Positions 1 through 11,453 of a stretch of DNA of 64,000 bases are shown piece by piece. Positions within the stretch are counted from its first letter, which is position 1, and every line of letters starts with the position of its first letter. A model generated the notes under the pieces. That model saw nothing but the letters and a program-made list of their open reading frames with translations, was not told where the DNA came from and did no database searches. Position numbers and translations under genes: made by a program. The DNA is from Mycolicibacterium rutilum. Lineage in GTDB: Bacteria; Actinomycetota; Actinomycetes; Mycobacteriales; Mycobacteriaceae. The DNA is taken from contig NZ_LT629971.1 in assembly GCF_900108565.1 (NCBI RefSeq), positions 4,898,001-4,962,000 of the forward strand, given 5' to 3'.

Positions 1-1
1 T

Positions 2-121
2 CCGCAGTGGCCGGATGGGTCCGGCCCTGATCCCGGCGATCCAAGCGATCCCCGCGGTACGTTCACCGGCCCGTCGGACCTCGGCAGCCTCCCTCCCGCG
101 GACCCGCCGCCCGTCGGCTGA
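2..121 (+). CDS. C-terminal end of an unidentified proline-rich protein
   Basis: This open frame enters from the left edge and ends at the TGA at 119-121. The visible 39 residues are rich in Pro, Gly, Asp and Ser and end in a PPADPPPVG tail, with no domain. Such tails are common at the ends of mycobacterial surface or membrane proteins, but nothing here identifies the family. The next gene begins 30 bases downstream on the same strand, so the two may be co-transcribed. Confidence 0.45.
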   Translation, partial: PQWPDGSGPDPGDPSDPRGTFTGPSDLGSLPPADPPPVG

Positions 122-151
122 CATCAACCAACAACCGAAAGGACCTGTGTG

Positions 152-376
152 ATGAACGAATTCATCTTGGAACTGCTTCTGCTGCTGCCCGCCCTGTGCC
201 TGTTCGCCGTGAGGATCGCGATGCACATCGGGCGGGATGCACAGGAAATCGCTTCGATCATGGAGGAGGCGGCGCCCTCGGAGGAGAAATACACTTCGGT
301 GTGGCACGACCCGGGCACCGGCTCCGCGCATGGCGACACCTACTTCCTCACCGACAATCGCGTCGCGCCGGACTGA
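152..376 (+). CDS. small membrane-anchored protein of unknown function
   Basis: Encodes about 74 residues. An N-terminal hydrophobic stretch (residues 4-22, ELLLLLPALCLFAVRI) should form one membrane helix or an uncleaved signal anchor. An acidic, hydrophilic tail without Cys or known motif follows. An AAAGGA ribosome site at 138-143 precedes the ATG at 152 by eight bases; a GTG at 149 is an equally possible start. The gene lies between a proline-rich partial gene and a sigma factor on the same strand. I do not recognise the family; an accessory membrane protein of the sigma-factor locus is only a guess. Confidence 0.5.
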   Translation: MNEFILELLLLLPALCLFAVRIAMHIGRDAQEIASIMEEAAPSEEKYTSVWHDPGTGSAHGDTYFLTDNRVAPD

Positions 377-469
377 CGGCGGTCGGGCGATGTCAGAACA
401 GCAAACGTGCCGAATACGCGCACACCCGGCGCCTACTGCGTACTCTGTGGTACGGCGATGGGGATCGCA

Positions 470-1771
470 ATGACCGCAGTACCGCAGTGGCACGTCGAGG
501 ATATGCGCACAACCGATGCCGAACTCGTGCGCGGCAGTATGTCCGGCGATCGGGCGGCCTTCGCCGCCATCTACGACCGCTACGCCGACCGCCTCCACGA
601 CTTCTGCGTCGGGATGTTGCGTGACCTCGACGGCGCAGCCGACTGCGTGCAGGAGACGTTCTGCATCGCCGCGACCCGGCTGCCGCAGCTGAGGGACCCG
701 GACAGGCTGCGGCCCTGGCTGTATTCGATCGCCCGCAACGAAGCGTTGCGTCGGCTGCGAGAGCTGCGCCGCGAAACACCGTCCGACGAACTACCCGACC
801 ATGAATCCGACGACGCCGATGCCGAGACCCTCTCAGCCCGAACCGAACTCGCCAACCTGATCGCAGAGGCCGCCGGCGGGCTGTCGGATCGCGACCGGGC
901 GGTGCTGGACCTCACCTTCCGGCACGGTCTCGACGGCCCCGAACTCGCCGAGGCACTGGGAGTCAGCCGCGCCAGCGCCAACACGATGGTTTCGCGGTTG
1001 CGTCAGACAGTCGAGCGTTCCCTCGGCGCGCTCCTGGTCTCACGCCGCGCGCAGAAGAACAACCAGGGGTGTGCAGAGCTGCGTGGAATCCTGGCGTCGT
1101 GGGACGGCCAGTTCACCGTGCTCATGCGCAAACGGATCTCCCGACACATCGAGTCCTGCGCCGTGTGCGACGAGGAACGACGCCGGCTCGTCAGTCCGAC
1201 CGCCCTGCTGGCGGCGGCGCCGGTGATGATCCCGGCACCCAAGTGGTTGCGCGACAAGACAATGCACGACATCGACCTCGTCAGCCACGACACCGCGATG
1301 GCCAACGGCGCCGACCGTTCCACCGACGTGCGCGGGGCCCGCGCGGACCGCAGGCGAATGATGGTGGCGGCGTTGCTGATCGCCGAATTGGCGGCGGCGA
1401 CCGCGCTGCTGATCGCCTACATCAACTCGTCGGCGACCCCCGTCTCCCCCGCTGAGGTGAGTCAAACCGCGACGCCCGACCCGCCGAGCGCGCCGCCCCC
1501 GCTACCGCCGCCTCCGCCGGCACCGCCGCCACGCGATGAGCCGACCCCGCGGTCAGCCCCGCCACCGCAGCCGCCTCCGTCGATCGTCGTCGTTCCGCCG
1601 CCGGTCCCCGAGGCGGATGTGCCGCCGGCCGAAGAGCCGCCCGCCACGCCGGCGGCTCCCTCCACCAAGCCGCCGATGTCGTTCAGCCCGACGGCGGTGG
1701 TGACCCCGGCGCCGCCACCGGATTCCGACGGCGGCGGCAACCGGCGCTCGAGCCGGGCCGGCGCTCCGTAA
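470..1771 (+). CDS. ECF sigma factor with fused zinc-motif, membrane and proline-rich C-terminal extension
   Basis: The first ~180 residues form an extracytoplasmic-function sigma factor: region 2 (DRYADRLHDFC ... GAADCVQETF, then RPWLYSIARNEALRRLRELR) and region 4 (LSDRDRAVLDLTFRHG, helix-turn-helix LAEALGVSRASANTMVSRLRQ). The protein then continues for ~250 residues. It has an HIESCAVC element (H-x3-C-x2-C, as in zinc-binding anti-sigma domains), a transmembrane helix near 1360-1425 (MMVAALLIAELAAATALLIAYI) and an extracytoplasmic Pro-rich tail. Sigma factor and regulator therefore seem joined in one membrane-tethered polypeptide, as in some actinobacterial ECF groups. Start: ATG 470 has a GGGG site just upstream; ATG 503 and GTG 407 are alternatives. 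The target promoter is unknown. Confidence 0.8.
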   Translation: MTAVPQWHVEDMRTTDAELVRGSMSGDRAAFAAIYDRYADRLHDFCVGMLRDLDGAADCVQETFCIAATRLPQLRDPDRLRPWLYSIARNEALRRLRELRRETPSDELPDHESDDADAETLSARTELANLIAEAAGGLSDRDRAVLDLTFRHGLDGPELAEALGVSRASANTMVSRLRQTVERSLGALLVSRRAQKNNQGCAELRGILASWDGQFTVLMRKRISRHIESCAVCDEERRRLVSPTALLAAAPVMIPAPKWLRDKTMHDIDLVSHDTAMANGADRSTDVRGARADRRRMMVAALLIAELAAATALLIAYINSSATPVSPAEVSQTATPDPPSAPPPLPPPPPAPPPRDEPTPRSAPPPQPPPSIVVVPPPVPEADVPPAEEPPATPAAPSTKPPMSFSPTAVVTPAPPPDSDGGGNRRSSRAGAP

Positions 1772-1864
1772 ATCGATTCGCGAAAAAGTGTCAGCGTAGG
1801 GCGGGTTGTCGGCTCTTACCTGTGACAGCGACCAACGCGGCCGCAGGTAATCGACAGGAGCACC

Positions 1865-2545
1865 ATGAACACCGCCCCCACCGTCAAGAAGCTGATCACC
1901 GTGACGGCCGTCGCCGCCACGGTCGCGTTGGCCGGAGTCGGCTGCACGGCCGTCACTGCCGGGACCGCCATGCCGGACCGGGACGTCGCCGCGGTGTCGG
2001 ACACCGCGTGCCGTGACGTCGACGCCCCCAAGGTGGAGATCGCGGCCGCGAATACCGCCGAACCGCAACTGCGCATCCCGCAGCCCGAGGGGTGGACGAC
2101 AACCACCGATCCCGAAGCGGCGCCGGACATCCGCTTCACCCAGACGTTCGAACTCTCCGAGGACGAGTCGCCGCACGTCGTTGTGGTCGCCGTGTCGGAG
2201 GTGGCGAACATCAGCGCCGAGGCGTTGCTGGACAAGGGCAGCGCCGACATCGTGGCGCTGCTCGAGGAGGACGGGCTGTCCCTGGACGGGGCGGTGGAGG
2301 ACCACACCGTCTGTGGCCTACCCGCCCGGACGCTCTCCTGGGAAGACACCCGAATCAGCGAGGACGCCCCGGCCGGCGACGAGCCCGCTCCCGCCGCCGC
2401 CCTCCAGGTGGTGGCGAAGGGCGGCGGCCGGACCTATCACGTCCTGCTCATGATCGGCGGCGAGTACGACAACCCGACCTATCAGCGCGACGCCGAGGCG
2501 ATCCTGGCCGGGTTCGAGGTGCTGCCGGCCAACTCCAGGATCTGA
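1865..2545 (+). CDS. LpqN/LpqT-family lipoprotein
   Basis: 226 residues with a signal peptide ending in a lipobox-like AGVGC (Cys about residue 27), so probably a lipid-anchored, surface-exposed protein. The mature part fits the mycobacterial LpqN-type fold: an early IPQPEGW segment, a central beta-rich region and a closing AILAGFEVLP segment. LpqN relatives are envelope lipoproteins that bind other cell-wall factors; no enzyme motif is present. It follows the sigma-factor gene by 93 bases and has a CAGGAG ribosome site, so it could be a target of that sigma factor. It converges on dinF with only six bases between stops. Confidence 0.75.
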   Translation: MNTAPTVKKLITVTAVAATVALAGVGCTAVTAGTAMPDRDVAAVSDTACRDVDAPKVEIAAANTAEPQLRIPQPEGWTTTTDPEAAPDIRFTQTFELSEDESPHVVVVAVSEVANISAEALLDKGSADIVALLEEDGLSLDGAVEDHTVCGLPARTLSWEDTRISEDAPAGDEPAPAAALQVVAKGGGRTYHVLLMIGGEYDNPTYQRDAEAILAGFEVLPANSRI

Positions 2546-2551
2546 CCGCGA

Positions 2552-3883
2552 TCAGTGGGTGCCTGGGATCAGCCAGCGGCCCGAGAAGGCGCGCCACCCG
2601 ACGAACACCAGGCGCAGCACCATGAACGTCGACAGCCCCGACCAGATGCCGAGGAGCCCCCAGCCGAACACCAGCGACAGCCAGATCAGCGGCAGGAAGC
2701 CCAGCAGGGCGCTCGCCAGCGTCGCGTTGCGCATGAACTTCGCGTCGCCGGCGCCGAGCAGCACCCCGTCGAGCGCGAAAACGATTCCGGCGACCGGCAA
2801 TTGGGCCACCAGGAACCACCACGGCACGCCGATCGCGTCGAGCACAGACCGGTCGTCGGTGAACACGCTGGGGAACACCGACGCACCGACCGCGAACACC
2901 GTCGCCAGCACCATCGACGCCAGCGTCGAGAAGATCGTCACCCGCCACGCGACCGACTTGGCGTGGGTCAACTGGCCGGCGCCCAACGCCGCGCCCACCA
3001 GCGACTGCGCGGCGATCGCCAACGAATCCAGCACCAGCGCAAGGAAATTCCACAGCTGCAGCACCACCTGGTGGGCGGCGACGGCAGCGGCGCCGAAGCG
3101 GGCGGCGACCGCTCCGGCGGAGACAAAGCAGGCCTGGAACGCCAGCGTGCGCACCACCAGATCGCGGCCCATCACGATCTGCGCACGCAGCACCTCGGGC
3201 TGAATCCGCAACGGCGCCCGCTCGATCACCAGCGCGCGCACGAACAACACCGCGGCCAGCCACTGCCCCACCAGGTTCGCGACCGCCGAGCCGACCAGCT
3301 CGAGCCGCGGCATCCCCAGCCATCCGTACACCAACAGCGGGCACAGCACCGCCGACACCGCGAACCCGAACACCACGTAGCGCAGCGGACGCACGGTGTC
3401 TTGCACCCCGCGCATCCACCCGTTGCCCGCCGCCGAGACCAGAATCGCCGGCACGCCCAGGACCGCGACCCGCACCCACGGCAGTGCCTCGTCGGCGATG
3501 TCTCCGCCGGCCGCCAGCGCCGACACCAACGGCACCGCCGCTGCCTGCACCGCGGCCACGATCAAGACCCCCAGCCCGAGCGCCAGCCAGGTGGCCTGCA
3601 CTCCTTCGCCGACCGCGGAGGTGCGGTCCCCGGCGCCGTAGAACCGCGCCGAGCGCGCCGTCGTGCCGTAGGACAGAAAGGTCATCTGCGAGCTGACGGT
3701 GCTGAGCACCAGCCCGCCGATCGCCAGGCCGGCCAGCGCGAGCGCGCCGAGGCGCCCGACCACGGCGAGGTCGAACAGCAGATAGATCGGTTCGGCGGCC
3801 AGCACGCCGAGGGCGGGCAGCGCGAGCCCGGCGATCCGGCGGCCGGTGACGGGCGGTGCGGCGCTGTCGTGCGGTTCAGCCAA
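2552..3883 (-). CDS. dinF: MATE-family efflux protein DinF
   Basis: About 443 residues forming a twelve-helix multidrug and toxic-compound extrusion transporter (Na+ or H+ antiport in the inner membrane). The sequence matches the mycobacterial DinF type closely, with blocks such as ALPALGVLAAEPIYLLFDLAVVG near the start, AAGNGWMRGVQDTVRPLRY, and LALVLDSLAIAAQSLVGAALG. It is the last gene of the rimP-nusA-infB-rbfA-nrnA block. No ATG or GTG lies near the conserved N-terminus, so TTG at 3883, 18 bases past the nrnA stop, is chosen; this start is uncertain. Its substrate is unknown. Confidence 0.88.
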   Translation of the reverse strand: MAEPHDSAAPPVTGRRIAGLALPALGVLAAEPIYLLFDLAVVGRLGALALAGLAIGGLVLSTVSSQMTFLSYGTTARSARFYGAGDRTSAVGEGVQATWLALGLGVLIVAAVQAAAVPLVSALAAGGDIADEALPWVRVAVLGVPAILVSAAGNGWMRGVQDTVRPLRYVVFGFAVSAVLCPLLVYGWLGMPRLELVGSAVANLVGQWLAAVLFVRALVIERAPLRIQPEVLRAQIVMGRDLVVRTLAFQACFVSAGAVAARFGAAAVAAHQVVLQLWNFLALVLDSLAIAAQSLVGAALGAGQLTHAKSVAWRVTIFSTLASMVLATVFAVGASVFPSVFTDDRSVLDAIGVPWWFLVAQLPVAGIVFALDGVLLGAGDAKFMRNATLASALLGFLPLIWLSLVFGWGLLGIWSGLSTFMVLRLVFVGWRAFSGRWLIPGTH

Positions 3884-3900
3884 GGCGCCCGCTGACTCCG

Positions 3901-5368
<1,468 letters not shown>

Positions 5369-5403
5369 GTCAGATTGCCTTCTTCACTGCGTTCATCAGG
5401 CGG

Positions 5404-8151
5404 CTAGGTCCGTGCCTTCTCGACCAGCTCGTACGTCTCGATGACGTCGCCTTCCTTGATGTCGGAGTACGTCAGGGTCAGACCGCACTCGTAGCCCTCG
5501 CGGACCTCGGTGACGTCGTCCTTCTCCCGACGCAGCGACGACACCGTGAGGTTCTCGGCCACCACGACGTTGTCACGCAGCAACCGCGCCTTGGCGTTGC
5601 GCCGCATGATCCCGGACTGCACGAGGCAGCCGGCGATGTTGCCGACCTTCGACGACCGGAAGATCGCCCGGATCTCGGCCCGGCCGAGTTCCTTCTCCTC
5701 GTAGATCGGCTTGAGCATGCCCTTGAGCGCCGCTTCGATCTCGTCGATCGCCTGGTAGATGATCGAGTAGTAGCGGATCTCCACACCCTCGCGGTTGGCC
5801 AGCTCGGTGGCCTTGCCCTCCGCGCGGACGTTGAAGCCGATGATGATCGCATCCGACGCCGACGCCAGGTTGACGTTGGTCTCGGTGACGCCGCCGACGC
5901 CGCGGTCGATGACCCGCAGTTCGACCTCGTCGTCGACCTGGATGCCCAGCAGGGCCTCCTCGAGCGCCTCGACCGTACCGGCGTTGTCGCCCTTGAGGAT
6001 CAGGTTCAGCTGGCTGGTTTCCTTCAGCGCCGAATCCAGGTCCTCCAGGCTGATCCGCTTGCGGCTGCGGGCGGCCAGCGCGTTGCGCTTGCGCGCGCTG
6101 CGCCGGTCGGCGATCTGGCGGGCGATGCGGTCCTCGTCGACGACGAGGAAGTTGTCACCGGCACCGGGCACCGACGTGAAGCCGATGACCTGCACCGGCC
6201 GCGACGGCAGCGCCTCCTCGACGTCCTCGCCGTGCTCGTCGACCATGCGGCGGACGCGGCCGTAGGCGTCGCCGGCCACCACCGAGTCGCCGACCCGCAG
6301 CGTGCCGCGCTGGATGAGCACGGTCGCCACCGGCCCGCGGCCGCGGTCGAGGTGCGCCTCGATCGCGACACCCTGGGCCTCCATGTCGGGGTTGGCCCGC
6401 AGGTCCAGCGACGCGTCGGCGGTCAGCACGACCGCCTCCAGCAGCGCCTCGATGTTGGTGCCCTGCTTGGCGGAGATGTCGACGAACATCGTCTCGCCGC
6501 CGTACTCCTCGGGCACCAGGCCGTATTCGGTGAGCTGCCCGCGGATCTTCGACGGGTCGGCGCCTTCCTTGTCGATCTTGTTGACCGCCACCACGATCGG
6601 CACGTCGGCAGCCTGCGCGTGGTTGACCGCCTCCACCGTCTGCGGCATCACACCGTCGTCGGCGGCGACCACCAGGATCGCGATGTCGGTGGCCTTCGCG
6701 CCGCGGGCACGCATGGCGGTGAACGCCTCGTGACCCGGGGTGTCGATGAAGGTGATCGGGCGCTCGTTGCCGTCGAGGTCGACGGTCACCTGGTAGGCAC
6801 CGATGTGCTGGGTGATGCCGCCGGCCTCGCCCTCGCGGACGGTGGCGTTGCGGATCGTGTCCAGCAGTCGGGTCTTGCCGTGGTCGACGTGACCCATGAC
6901 GGTGACCACCGGCGGGCGGAACTCGAGGTCGTCCTCGTCGCCCTCGTCCTCGCCGTAGGTCAGGTCAAACGACTGCAGCAGCTCGCGGTCCTCGTCCTCC
7001 GGCGAGACGACCTGAACCTTGTAGTTCATCTCGCTGCCGAGCAGTTCGAGGGTGTCGTCGCCGACGGACTGCGTGGCCGTCACCATCTCACCGAGGTTGA
7101 ACAGCGCCTGCACCAGCGAGGCGGGGTTCGCGTCGATCTTCTCGGCGAAGTCCGACAGCGATGCGCCGCGGGCCAACCGGATGGTCTCGCCGTTGCCGTG
7201 CGGCAACCGCACGCCACCGACGACCGGGGCCTGCATGTTCTCGTATTCGGCCCTTTTCGCGCGCTTCGACTTGCGACCGCGCTTGGGTGCACCGCCGGGA
7301 CGGCCGAACGCACCCGCGGCACCGCCGCGCTGGCCCGGACGGCCACCGCCGCCGGGACGACCGCGATAGCCGCCGCCACCAGCGGGAGCGCCACCACCGG
7401 CGCCGCCGCCGCGGTAGTTACCGCCGCCGCCACCGCCACCGGGACCACCGGGACGGCCGCCGCCGGCACCGGGACCGCGGCCGCCAGGACCGGGACGCGG
7501 ACCGCCGGGACGCCCCATGGCGCCGGGGCGCGCACCGGGCGGGCGCGGCGGCATGTTGCCGGGTGACGCGCCGCCGGGGCGCGGGGCGCCGGGACGCGGC
7601 GCGCCGGGGCGAGGAGCCTGCGGACGGGGCATCGGCCGGTCCACCGGCTGCTGCGACGAGAACGGGTTGTTGCCGACCCTGGGCGCGCGCGGCGCCGGCT
7701 TCGGCGCGCTCGGCGACGGGCCGGGCCGCGGGCCTGGTGTCGGTCCGGGACGGGCCGCCGGTGCGGCGGGCGCGGCAGGAGGAGCGGCCGCGGCGGGCGG
7801 GGGCGCCGCCGGCGTGGCCTGGGGAGCCGGAGCCGCCGGCTTGGGCGCCGGGGGTGCCGGTTCGGGTGCCTTGGGAGTCGCGGCGGGGGCCTTGGCGGCC
7901 GCGGCGGCCGGCGACGGGCCCGCCGGTGCGGCCGGAGCCGGAGCCGACGCGCCGTTACCTGCGGATTTGGCCTTCTCGGGGGCAGCCTTGCCGCCGCCGA
8001 ACGACTCGCGCAACCGCCGCGCGACCGGGGCCTCCACCGTGGAGGACGCGGATTTGACGAATTCGCCCTGTTCGCTCAGACGAGCGAGAACTTCCTTACT
8101 GGTGACACCGAGTTCCTTGGCCAACTCGTGTACACGGGCCTTACCTGCCAC
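5404..8151 (-). CDS. infB: translation initiation factor IF-2
   Basis: 915 residues. The N-terminal IF2_N helix ([22 protein letters not shown]) is followed by a ~250-residue low-complexity region of Ala/Pro and then Gly/Arg/Pro repeats (about residues 70-290). After a second IF2_N segment comes the GTPase domain with P-loop GHVDHGKT near residue 422, DTPGHE and NKID, then domains II-IV. IF-2 places initiator fMet-tRNA on the 30S subunit and drives subunit joining. The Gly-rich section produces long spurious frames on the opposite strand. Confidence 0.97.
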   Translation of the reverse strand: MAGKARVHELAKELGVTSKEVLARLSEQGEFVKSASSTVEAPVARRLRESFGGGKAAPEKAKSAGNGASAPAPAAPAGPSPAAAAAKAPAATPKAPEPAPPAPKPAAPAPQATPAAPPPAAAAPPAAPAAPAARPGPTPGPRPGPSPSAPKPAPRAPRVGNNPFSSQQPVDRPMPRPQAPRPGAPRPGAPRPGGASPGNMPPRPPGARPGAMGRPGGPRPGPGGRGPGAGGGRPGGPGGGGGGGNYRGGGAGGGAPAGGGGYRGRPGGGGRPGQRGGAAGAFGRPGGAPKRGRKSKRAKRAEYENMQAPVVGGVRLPHGNGETIRLARGASLSDFAEKIDANPASLVQALFNLGEMVTATQSVGDDTLELLGSEMNYKVQVVSPEDEDRELLQSFDLTYGEDEGDEDDLEFRPPVVTVMGHVDHGKTRLLDTIRNATVREGEAGGITQHIGAYQVTVDLDGNERPITFIDTPGHEAFTAMRARGAKATDIAILVVAADDGVMPQTVEAVNHAQAADVPIVVAVNKIDKEGADPSKIRGQLTEYGLVPEEYGGETMFVDISAKQGTNIEALLEAVVLTADASLDLRANPDMEAQGVAIEAHLDRGRGPVATVLIQRGTLRVGDSVVAGDAYGRVRRMVDEHGEDVEEALPSRPVQVIGFTSVPGAGDNFLVVDEDRIARQIADRRSARKRNALAARSRKRISLEDLDSALKETSQLNLILKGDNAGTVEALEEALLGIQVDDEVELRVIDRGVGGVTETNVNLASASDAIIIGFNVRAEGKATELANREGVEIRYYSIIYQAIDEIEAALKGMLKPIYEEKELGRAEIRAIFRSSKVGNIAGCLVQSGIMRRNAKARLLRDNVVVAENLTVSSLRREKDDVTEVREGYECGLTLTYSDIKEGDVIETYELVEKART

Positions 8152-8229
8152 TACATCTCCATCTCTAGAGGCGTCAGCGGTGGTAGGCGCCGCGCCTCGG
8201 TTTAGCTATGACGCATGGTCATCGGGACT

Positions 8230-8622
8230 TCACGGTGTGCTCATGTTCTTCGCTACCTGTTCTGTTGCAGTGGGGCCGGGCATGTCCGCACTGTGGTCAG
8301 TGCCGACGTACTCGATCACCGCGGATACGTCCGGTGAACCGGTGATGCGCAACGCTCGACCGAATGCTCGCCGCCGGATGGCCGCTTCGAGGCACTGAGG
8401 GGTGGGATGCAACCATGCGCCCCGCCCCGGCAGCTTTCCCGCTGGGTCAACGGTCACGGCCCTGAGAGGATTCCCAGCTCCGTCGACGTTGTCGACAGCG
8501 ACTACCCGAAGCAATTCGACGGCCAGCTCTCGTTTCCGACAACCCACGCAGGTCCGCACCGGTCCGACAGGTCCGTCGGGGCTGCGTCGTTGCGCTGAAG
8601 CCGAAGTCTCGCGCTGGATCAC
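8230..8622 (-). CDS. ylxR: YlxR-family RNA-binding protein
   Basis: About 130 residues. The YlxR/DUF448 core begins with VRTCVGCRKRELAVELLRVV and includes GRGAWLHPTPQCLEAAIRRRAFGRAL, with the conserved Cys-x2-Cys and Arg/Lys-rich surface. The family is found between nusA and infB in most Gram-positives and is thought to act as an RNA-binding or nucleoid-associated regulator. A GTG at 8622 gives about 24 residues ahead of the core; a GTG nearer the core would also be compatible. A 100-base gap separates it from nusA. Confidence 0.88.
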   Translation of the reverse strand: MIQRETSASAQRRSPDGPVGPVRTCVGCRKRELAVELLRVVAVDNVDGAGNPLRAVTVDPAGKLPGRGAWLHPTPQCLEAAIRRRAFGRALRITGSPDVSAVIEYVGTDHSADMPGPTATEQVAKNMSTP

Positions 8623-8722
8623 CGCTGAGTCTACCGTCACCGTCGCTCGTATTTGAAATGGCTGTGCTGGTCGGCGTGGGAAGCGCCGCCGGCGTCGCGC
8701 CCGGCGTGGCTCCCCCGCTGCG

Positions 8723-9790
8723 CTACCGGTCGTGTACCGCGCCGCGCGCGGCCCCGTGACCGGTTCCGCCACGCTCCGCGCCGGTGTCCGCGCCCCCCTC
8801 CGCGGGGCTGGCGTCGCTGCGGATGTCGATGCGCCAACCGGTGAGCCGGGCGGCCAGCCGGGCGTTCTGCCCCTCCTTGCCGATCGCCAGCGACAGCTGG
8901 AAGTCGGGCACCACCACCCGCGCGGCGCGGGCGGCCTCGTCGATGACCGTCACCGAGACCACCTTCGCCGGCGACAGCGCGTTGGCGACGAACTTGGCCG
9001 GGTCGGGGTCGTAGTCGATGATGTCGATCTTCTCCCCTGACAGCTCGCTCATCACGTTGCGCACCCGCTGACCCATCGGGCCGATGCAGGCGCCCTTGGC
9101 GTTGAGCCCGGGCACCCGCGAGGTGACCGCGATCTTCGAGCGGTGCCCGGCCTCGCGGGCGACCGCGACGATGTCGACGGAGCCTTCGGCGATCTCGGGC
9201 ACCTCCAACGAGAACAGCTTGCGCACCAGGTTGGGATGCGTGCGCGACAGTGTGATCAGCGGCTCCCGGGCACCGCGGGTGACGCCGACGACGTAGCAGC
9301 GCAACCGGTCGCCGTGTTCGTAACGCTCGCCGGGCACCTGCTCGGCGGCGGGGATGACGCCCTCCGATCCCTTGGTCTCGCTGCCCATCCGGACCACCAC
9401 GAGACCGCGGGCATTGGCGCGGGCGTCGCGCTGGATCACCCCGCCGACGATGTCGCCTTCGCGGGCCGAGAACTCGCCGTAGGTCTTCTCGTTCTCCGCG
9501 TCGCGGAACCGCTGCAACATCACCTGGCGCGCGGTGGTGGCGGCGACGCGACCGAATCCCTCTGGGGTGTCGTCCCACTCGGTGATGACGTTGCCGTCCT
9601 CGTCGACCTCGGCGGCCATCACCTTGACCTCGCCGGTCTTGCGGTCGATCTCGATGCGGGCCTCGGCGGTGTGCCCCTCGGTGTGCCGATAGGCGGTCAG
9701 CAGCGCCGATTTGATGGTCTCGACGAGTTCGCCGACCGGGATGCCCCGGTCCACCTCGATGGCGTGCAGTGCTGCCATGTCGATGTTCAT
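8723..9790 (-). CDS. nusA: transcription termination/antitermination factor NusA
   Basis: 355 residues with the order N-terminal RNA-polymerase-binding domain ([18 protein letters not shown]), S1 domain around residue 140 and two KH domains ([15 protein letters not shown], then [19 protein letters not shown]). It lacks the C-terminal acidic repeats of the E. coli protein, as expected for actinobacteria. NusA controls pausing, termination and rRNA antitermination. The gene starts three bases after the rimP stop. Its last ~30 residues are a disordered Gly/Ala/Arg tail. Confidence 0.96.
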   Translation of the reverse strand: MNIDMAALHAIEVDRGIPVGELVETIKSALLTAYRHTEGHTAEARIEIDRKTGEVKVMAAEVDEDGNVITEWDDTPEGFGRVAATTARQVMLQRFRDAENEKTYGEFSAREGDIVGGVIQRDARANARGLVVVRMGSETKGSEGVIPAAEQVPGERYEHGDRLRCYVVGVTRGAREPLITLSRTHPNLVRKLFSLEVPEIAEGSVDIVAVAREAGHRSKIAVTSRVPGLNAKGACIGPMGQRVRNVMSELSGEKIDIIDYDPDPAKFVANALSPAKVVSVTVIDEAARAARVVVPDFQLSLAIGKEGQNARLAARLTGWRIDIRSDASPAEGGADTGAERGGTGHGAARGAVHDR

Positions 9791-9793
9791 GCG

Positions 9794-10321
9794 TCAATCC
9801 CCCTTCCCGGATTGGCCGACCAGCTCCAGCTCTCGCGGATTGGGAGGCGAAAATTCAACTTGCACAACGGCTTTGACAATGCCGTCCAGCGGAATCTCGC
9901 GGACGGTGAACGCGCGCCCTTCGCGGACCACCAAACGCACGGTGGCGCCGACGGTTTCGCCGATGCGGCCGGTCAGCTGGGTACCGTCGGACAGTGTCAG
10001 CTCGACTTTGCGGCCCCGCGCGCGGCGGTAGTGCTTCTCGGTGGTCAACGGGCGGTCCACGCCCGGCGAGGTGACTTCCAGGACATAGGGCGCGGCCTGG
10101 GCGTCGACCGCGTCGAGCGCCGCCGACGCCGACCGGGACAGTTCGGCGATCGTGTCGAGGTCCAGGCCCTCGTCGCCGTCGGCGACGACCGTGATGCGCG
10201 GCGGGCGCGCGGCGGCGTCGATGACCACGTCTTCGATGTCGTAACCCGCGCGCGCGAAATCACCGCTGAGTAGCTCGATTACCTCCGTCTGCGACGGCAA
10301 TCCCGCAGAACGCTCCGTCAC
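9794..10321 (-). CDS. rimP: ribosome maturation factor RimP
   Basis: 175 residues: an N-terminal alpha/beta domain ([19 protein letters not shown], then [15 protein letters not shown]) and a C-terminal SH3-like barrel. RimP is needed for 30S maturation at low temperature and for early S12 binding. The GTG at 10321 is supported by a GAGGAG ribosome site seven bases upstream. This is the first gene of the seven-gene minus-strand block; its promoter must lie in the 158-base region shared with the divergent lipoprotein gene. Confidence 0.93.
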   Translation of the reverse strand: MTERSAGLPSQTEVIELLSGDFARAGYDIEDVVIDAAARPPRITVVADGDEGLDLDTIAELSRSASAALDAVDAQAAPYVLEVTSPGVDRPLTTEKHYRRARGRKVELTLSDGTQLTGRIGETVGATVRLVVREGRAFTVREIPLDGIVKAVVQVEFSPPNPRELELVGQSGKGD

Positions 10322-10479
10322 GGCGAGCTCCTCGTCTTGAGTTGTCCGGACACGATTCCCCACGGCAACAACCTGGGCACCAACCTGGAACCGACACCCC
10401 ACGATACGCCAGGACGACGGTCGCAATCGCCAAACGAGCACCCGACGTGCACATCGCCGCTAATGGCAAGATATGCCTC

Positions 10480-10980
10480 GTGCCGAGCCCCCCGCCGACC
10501 CTCAGCAGGCGACGCGTGTTGGCTTCGGCGGCGGTATTGGCCCTGGTCGGAACCGTTTCGGCGGCGTGTGGCACCCCGCCGCAACCGCCTGAGGTCGACG
10601 AGCTCGCCGCCCAGCTCGAGCGGGCCCGAACCGACAGTCAGCTGGCCACCGATGCCGCCGCCGAGGAACGCGGCCCGGTCGCGCAGGCGTTGACCGCCAT
10701 CGCCGCCGAGCGGGCGGCCCACGCCCAGGCGCTGTCGGACGAGCTGGTCCGGCTGCGCGGCGACGCCGCCCCGACCACGACAGCGACGAGCACCACGGCC
10801 GAGGTGGCCAAGGCCCCCACCGTCGCGGACGCCGCCAACGCGCTGCGGGCCTCGGCCGACAGCGCGGCCGAACTGGCCGCCAAATTGTCGGGTTACCGGG
10901 CGGGTCTGCTGGCCTCGATCGCCGCCGCCTGCACCGCCGCCTACACCGTGGCCCTGCCCGCGCCGAGGAAGCCGCGATGA
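10480..10980 (+). CDS. putative Tat-exported lipoprotein (Rv2843-like)
   Basis: 166 residues beginning with a twin-arginine-type signal (LSRRRVLASAAVLALVGTV) and ending at SAAC, a plausible lipidation cysteine near residue 29. The mature part is Ala/Glu-rich and predicted helical (ELAAQLERARTDSQLATDAAAEE), with a Thr-rich linker in the middle. M. tuberculosis has an exported protein at the same place next to rimP. Function unknown. It overlaps the next gene by four bases (ATGA), so the two are probably translated together and may work together. GTG 10480 puts the signal peptide at the very start. Confidence 0.72.
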   Translation: MPSPPPTLSRRRVLASAAVLALVGTVSAACGTPPQPPEVDELAAQLERARTDSQLATDAAAEERGPVAQALTAIAAERAAHAQALSDELVRLRGDAAPTTTATSTTAEVAKAPTVADAANALRASADSAAELAAKLSGYRAGLLASIAAACTAAYTVALPAPRKPR

Positions 10981-11447
10981 CGTCGCCGGAACCATCGACA
11001 CCGACCCGCCCGTCCGATCCGGCCGACGGCGCCCTCTACGACGCGATCGCCGTCGAGCACGCGACCATCTACGGATACGGGATCGTCTCGGCGCACTCGA
11101 ATCCCGAAGACAACTACCTGGTGTCGAAATCCATGGCCGAGCACCGCGACCGACGTGAGGCCGGGCTGGCCAAGCTCGAGGAACGCTCGATCGCGGGACC
11201 GTTGCCGGCAGCGGGTTACCAGTTGCCGATGCAGGTCGACACCCCGACCGACGCCGCCAAGCTCGCGGTGCGCATGGAGGAGGACGCGGCCGTGGCTTGG
11301 CGTGCCGTGGTCGAGCAGGCCACCACTGAGCAGGACCGCGCGTTCGGCGTCGCGGCGTTGACGCAGTGCGCGGTCGCGGCCGCGCGGTGGACGCAGGTGC
11401 TGGGCACCAAACCGGTGACCGTCGCGTTCCCCGGCGGTAATGAGTAG
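10977..11447 (+). CDS. ferritin-like DUF4439 protein (Rv2844-like)
   Basis: 156 residues, largely helical, with GALYDAIAVEHATIYGYGIVSAH at the start: the Glu-His-x-x-x-Tyr pattern and later AVEQ/EQDRAFG segments fit the DUF4439 four-helix ferritin-like bundle. Family members may bind a di-metal site, but the full ligand set cannot be confirmed by eye. There is no signal peptide. The start codon overlaps the stop of the lipoprotein gene, making a two-gene operon conserved in mycobacteria. Confidence 0.72.
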   Translation: MTSPEPSTPTRPSDPADGALYDAIAVEHATIYGYGIVSAHSNPEDNYLVSKSMAEHRDRREAGLAKLEERSIAGPLPAAGYQLPMQVDTPTDAAKLAVRMEEDAAVAWRAVVEQATTEQDRAFGVAALTQCAVAAARWTQVLGTKPVTVAFPGGNE

Positions 11448-11453
11448 CCGCAC

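Noticed and set aside
7300-7680. Long open frames opposite the Gly/Pro-rich part of infB
   Set aside because: They are caused by GC-rich repeats in the IF-2 low-complexity region and have no conserved sequence or ribosome sites.
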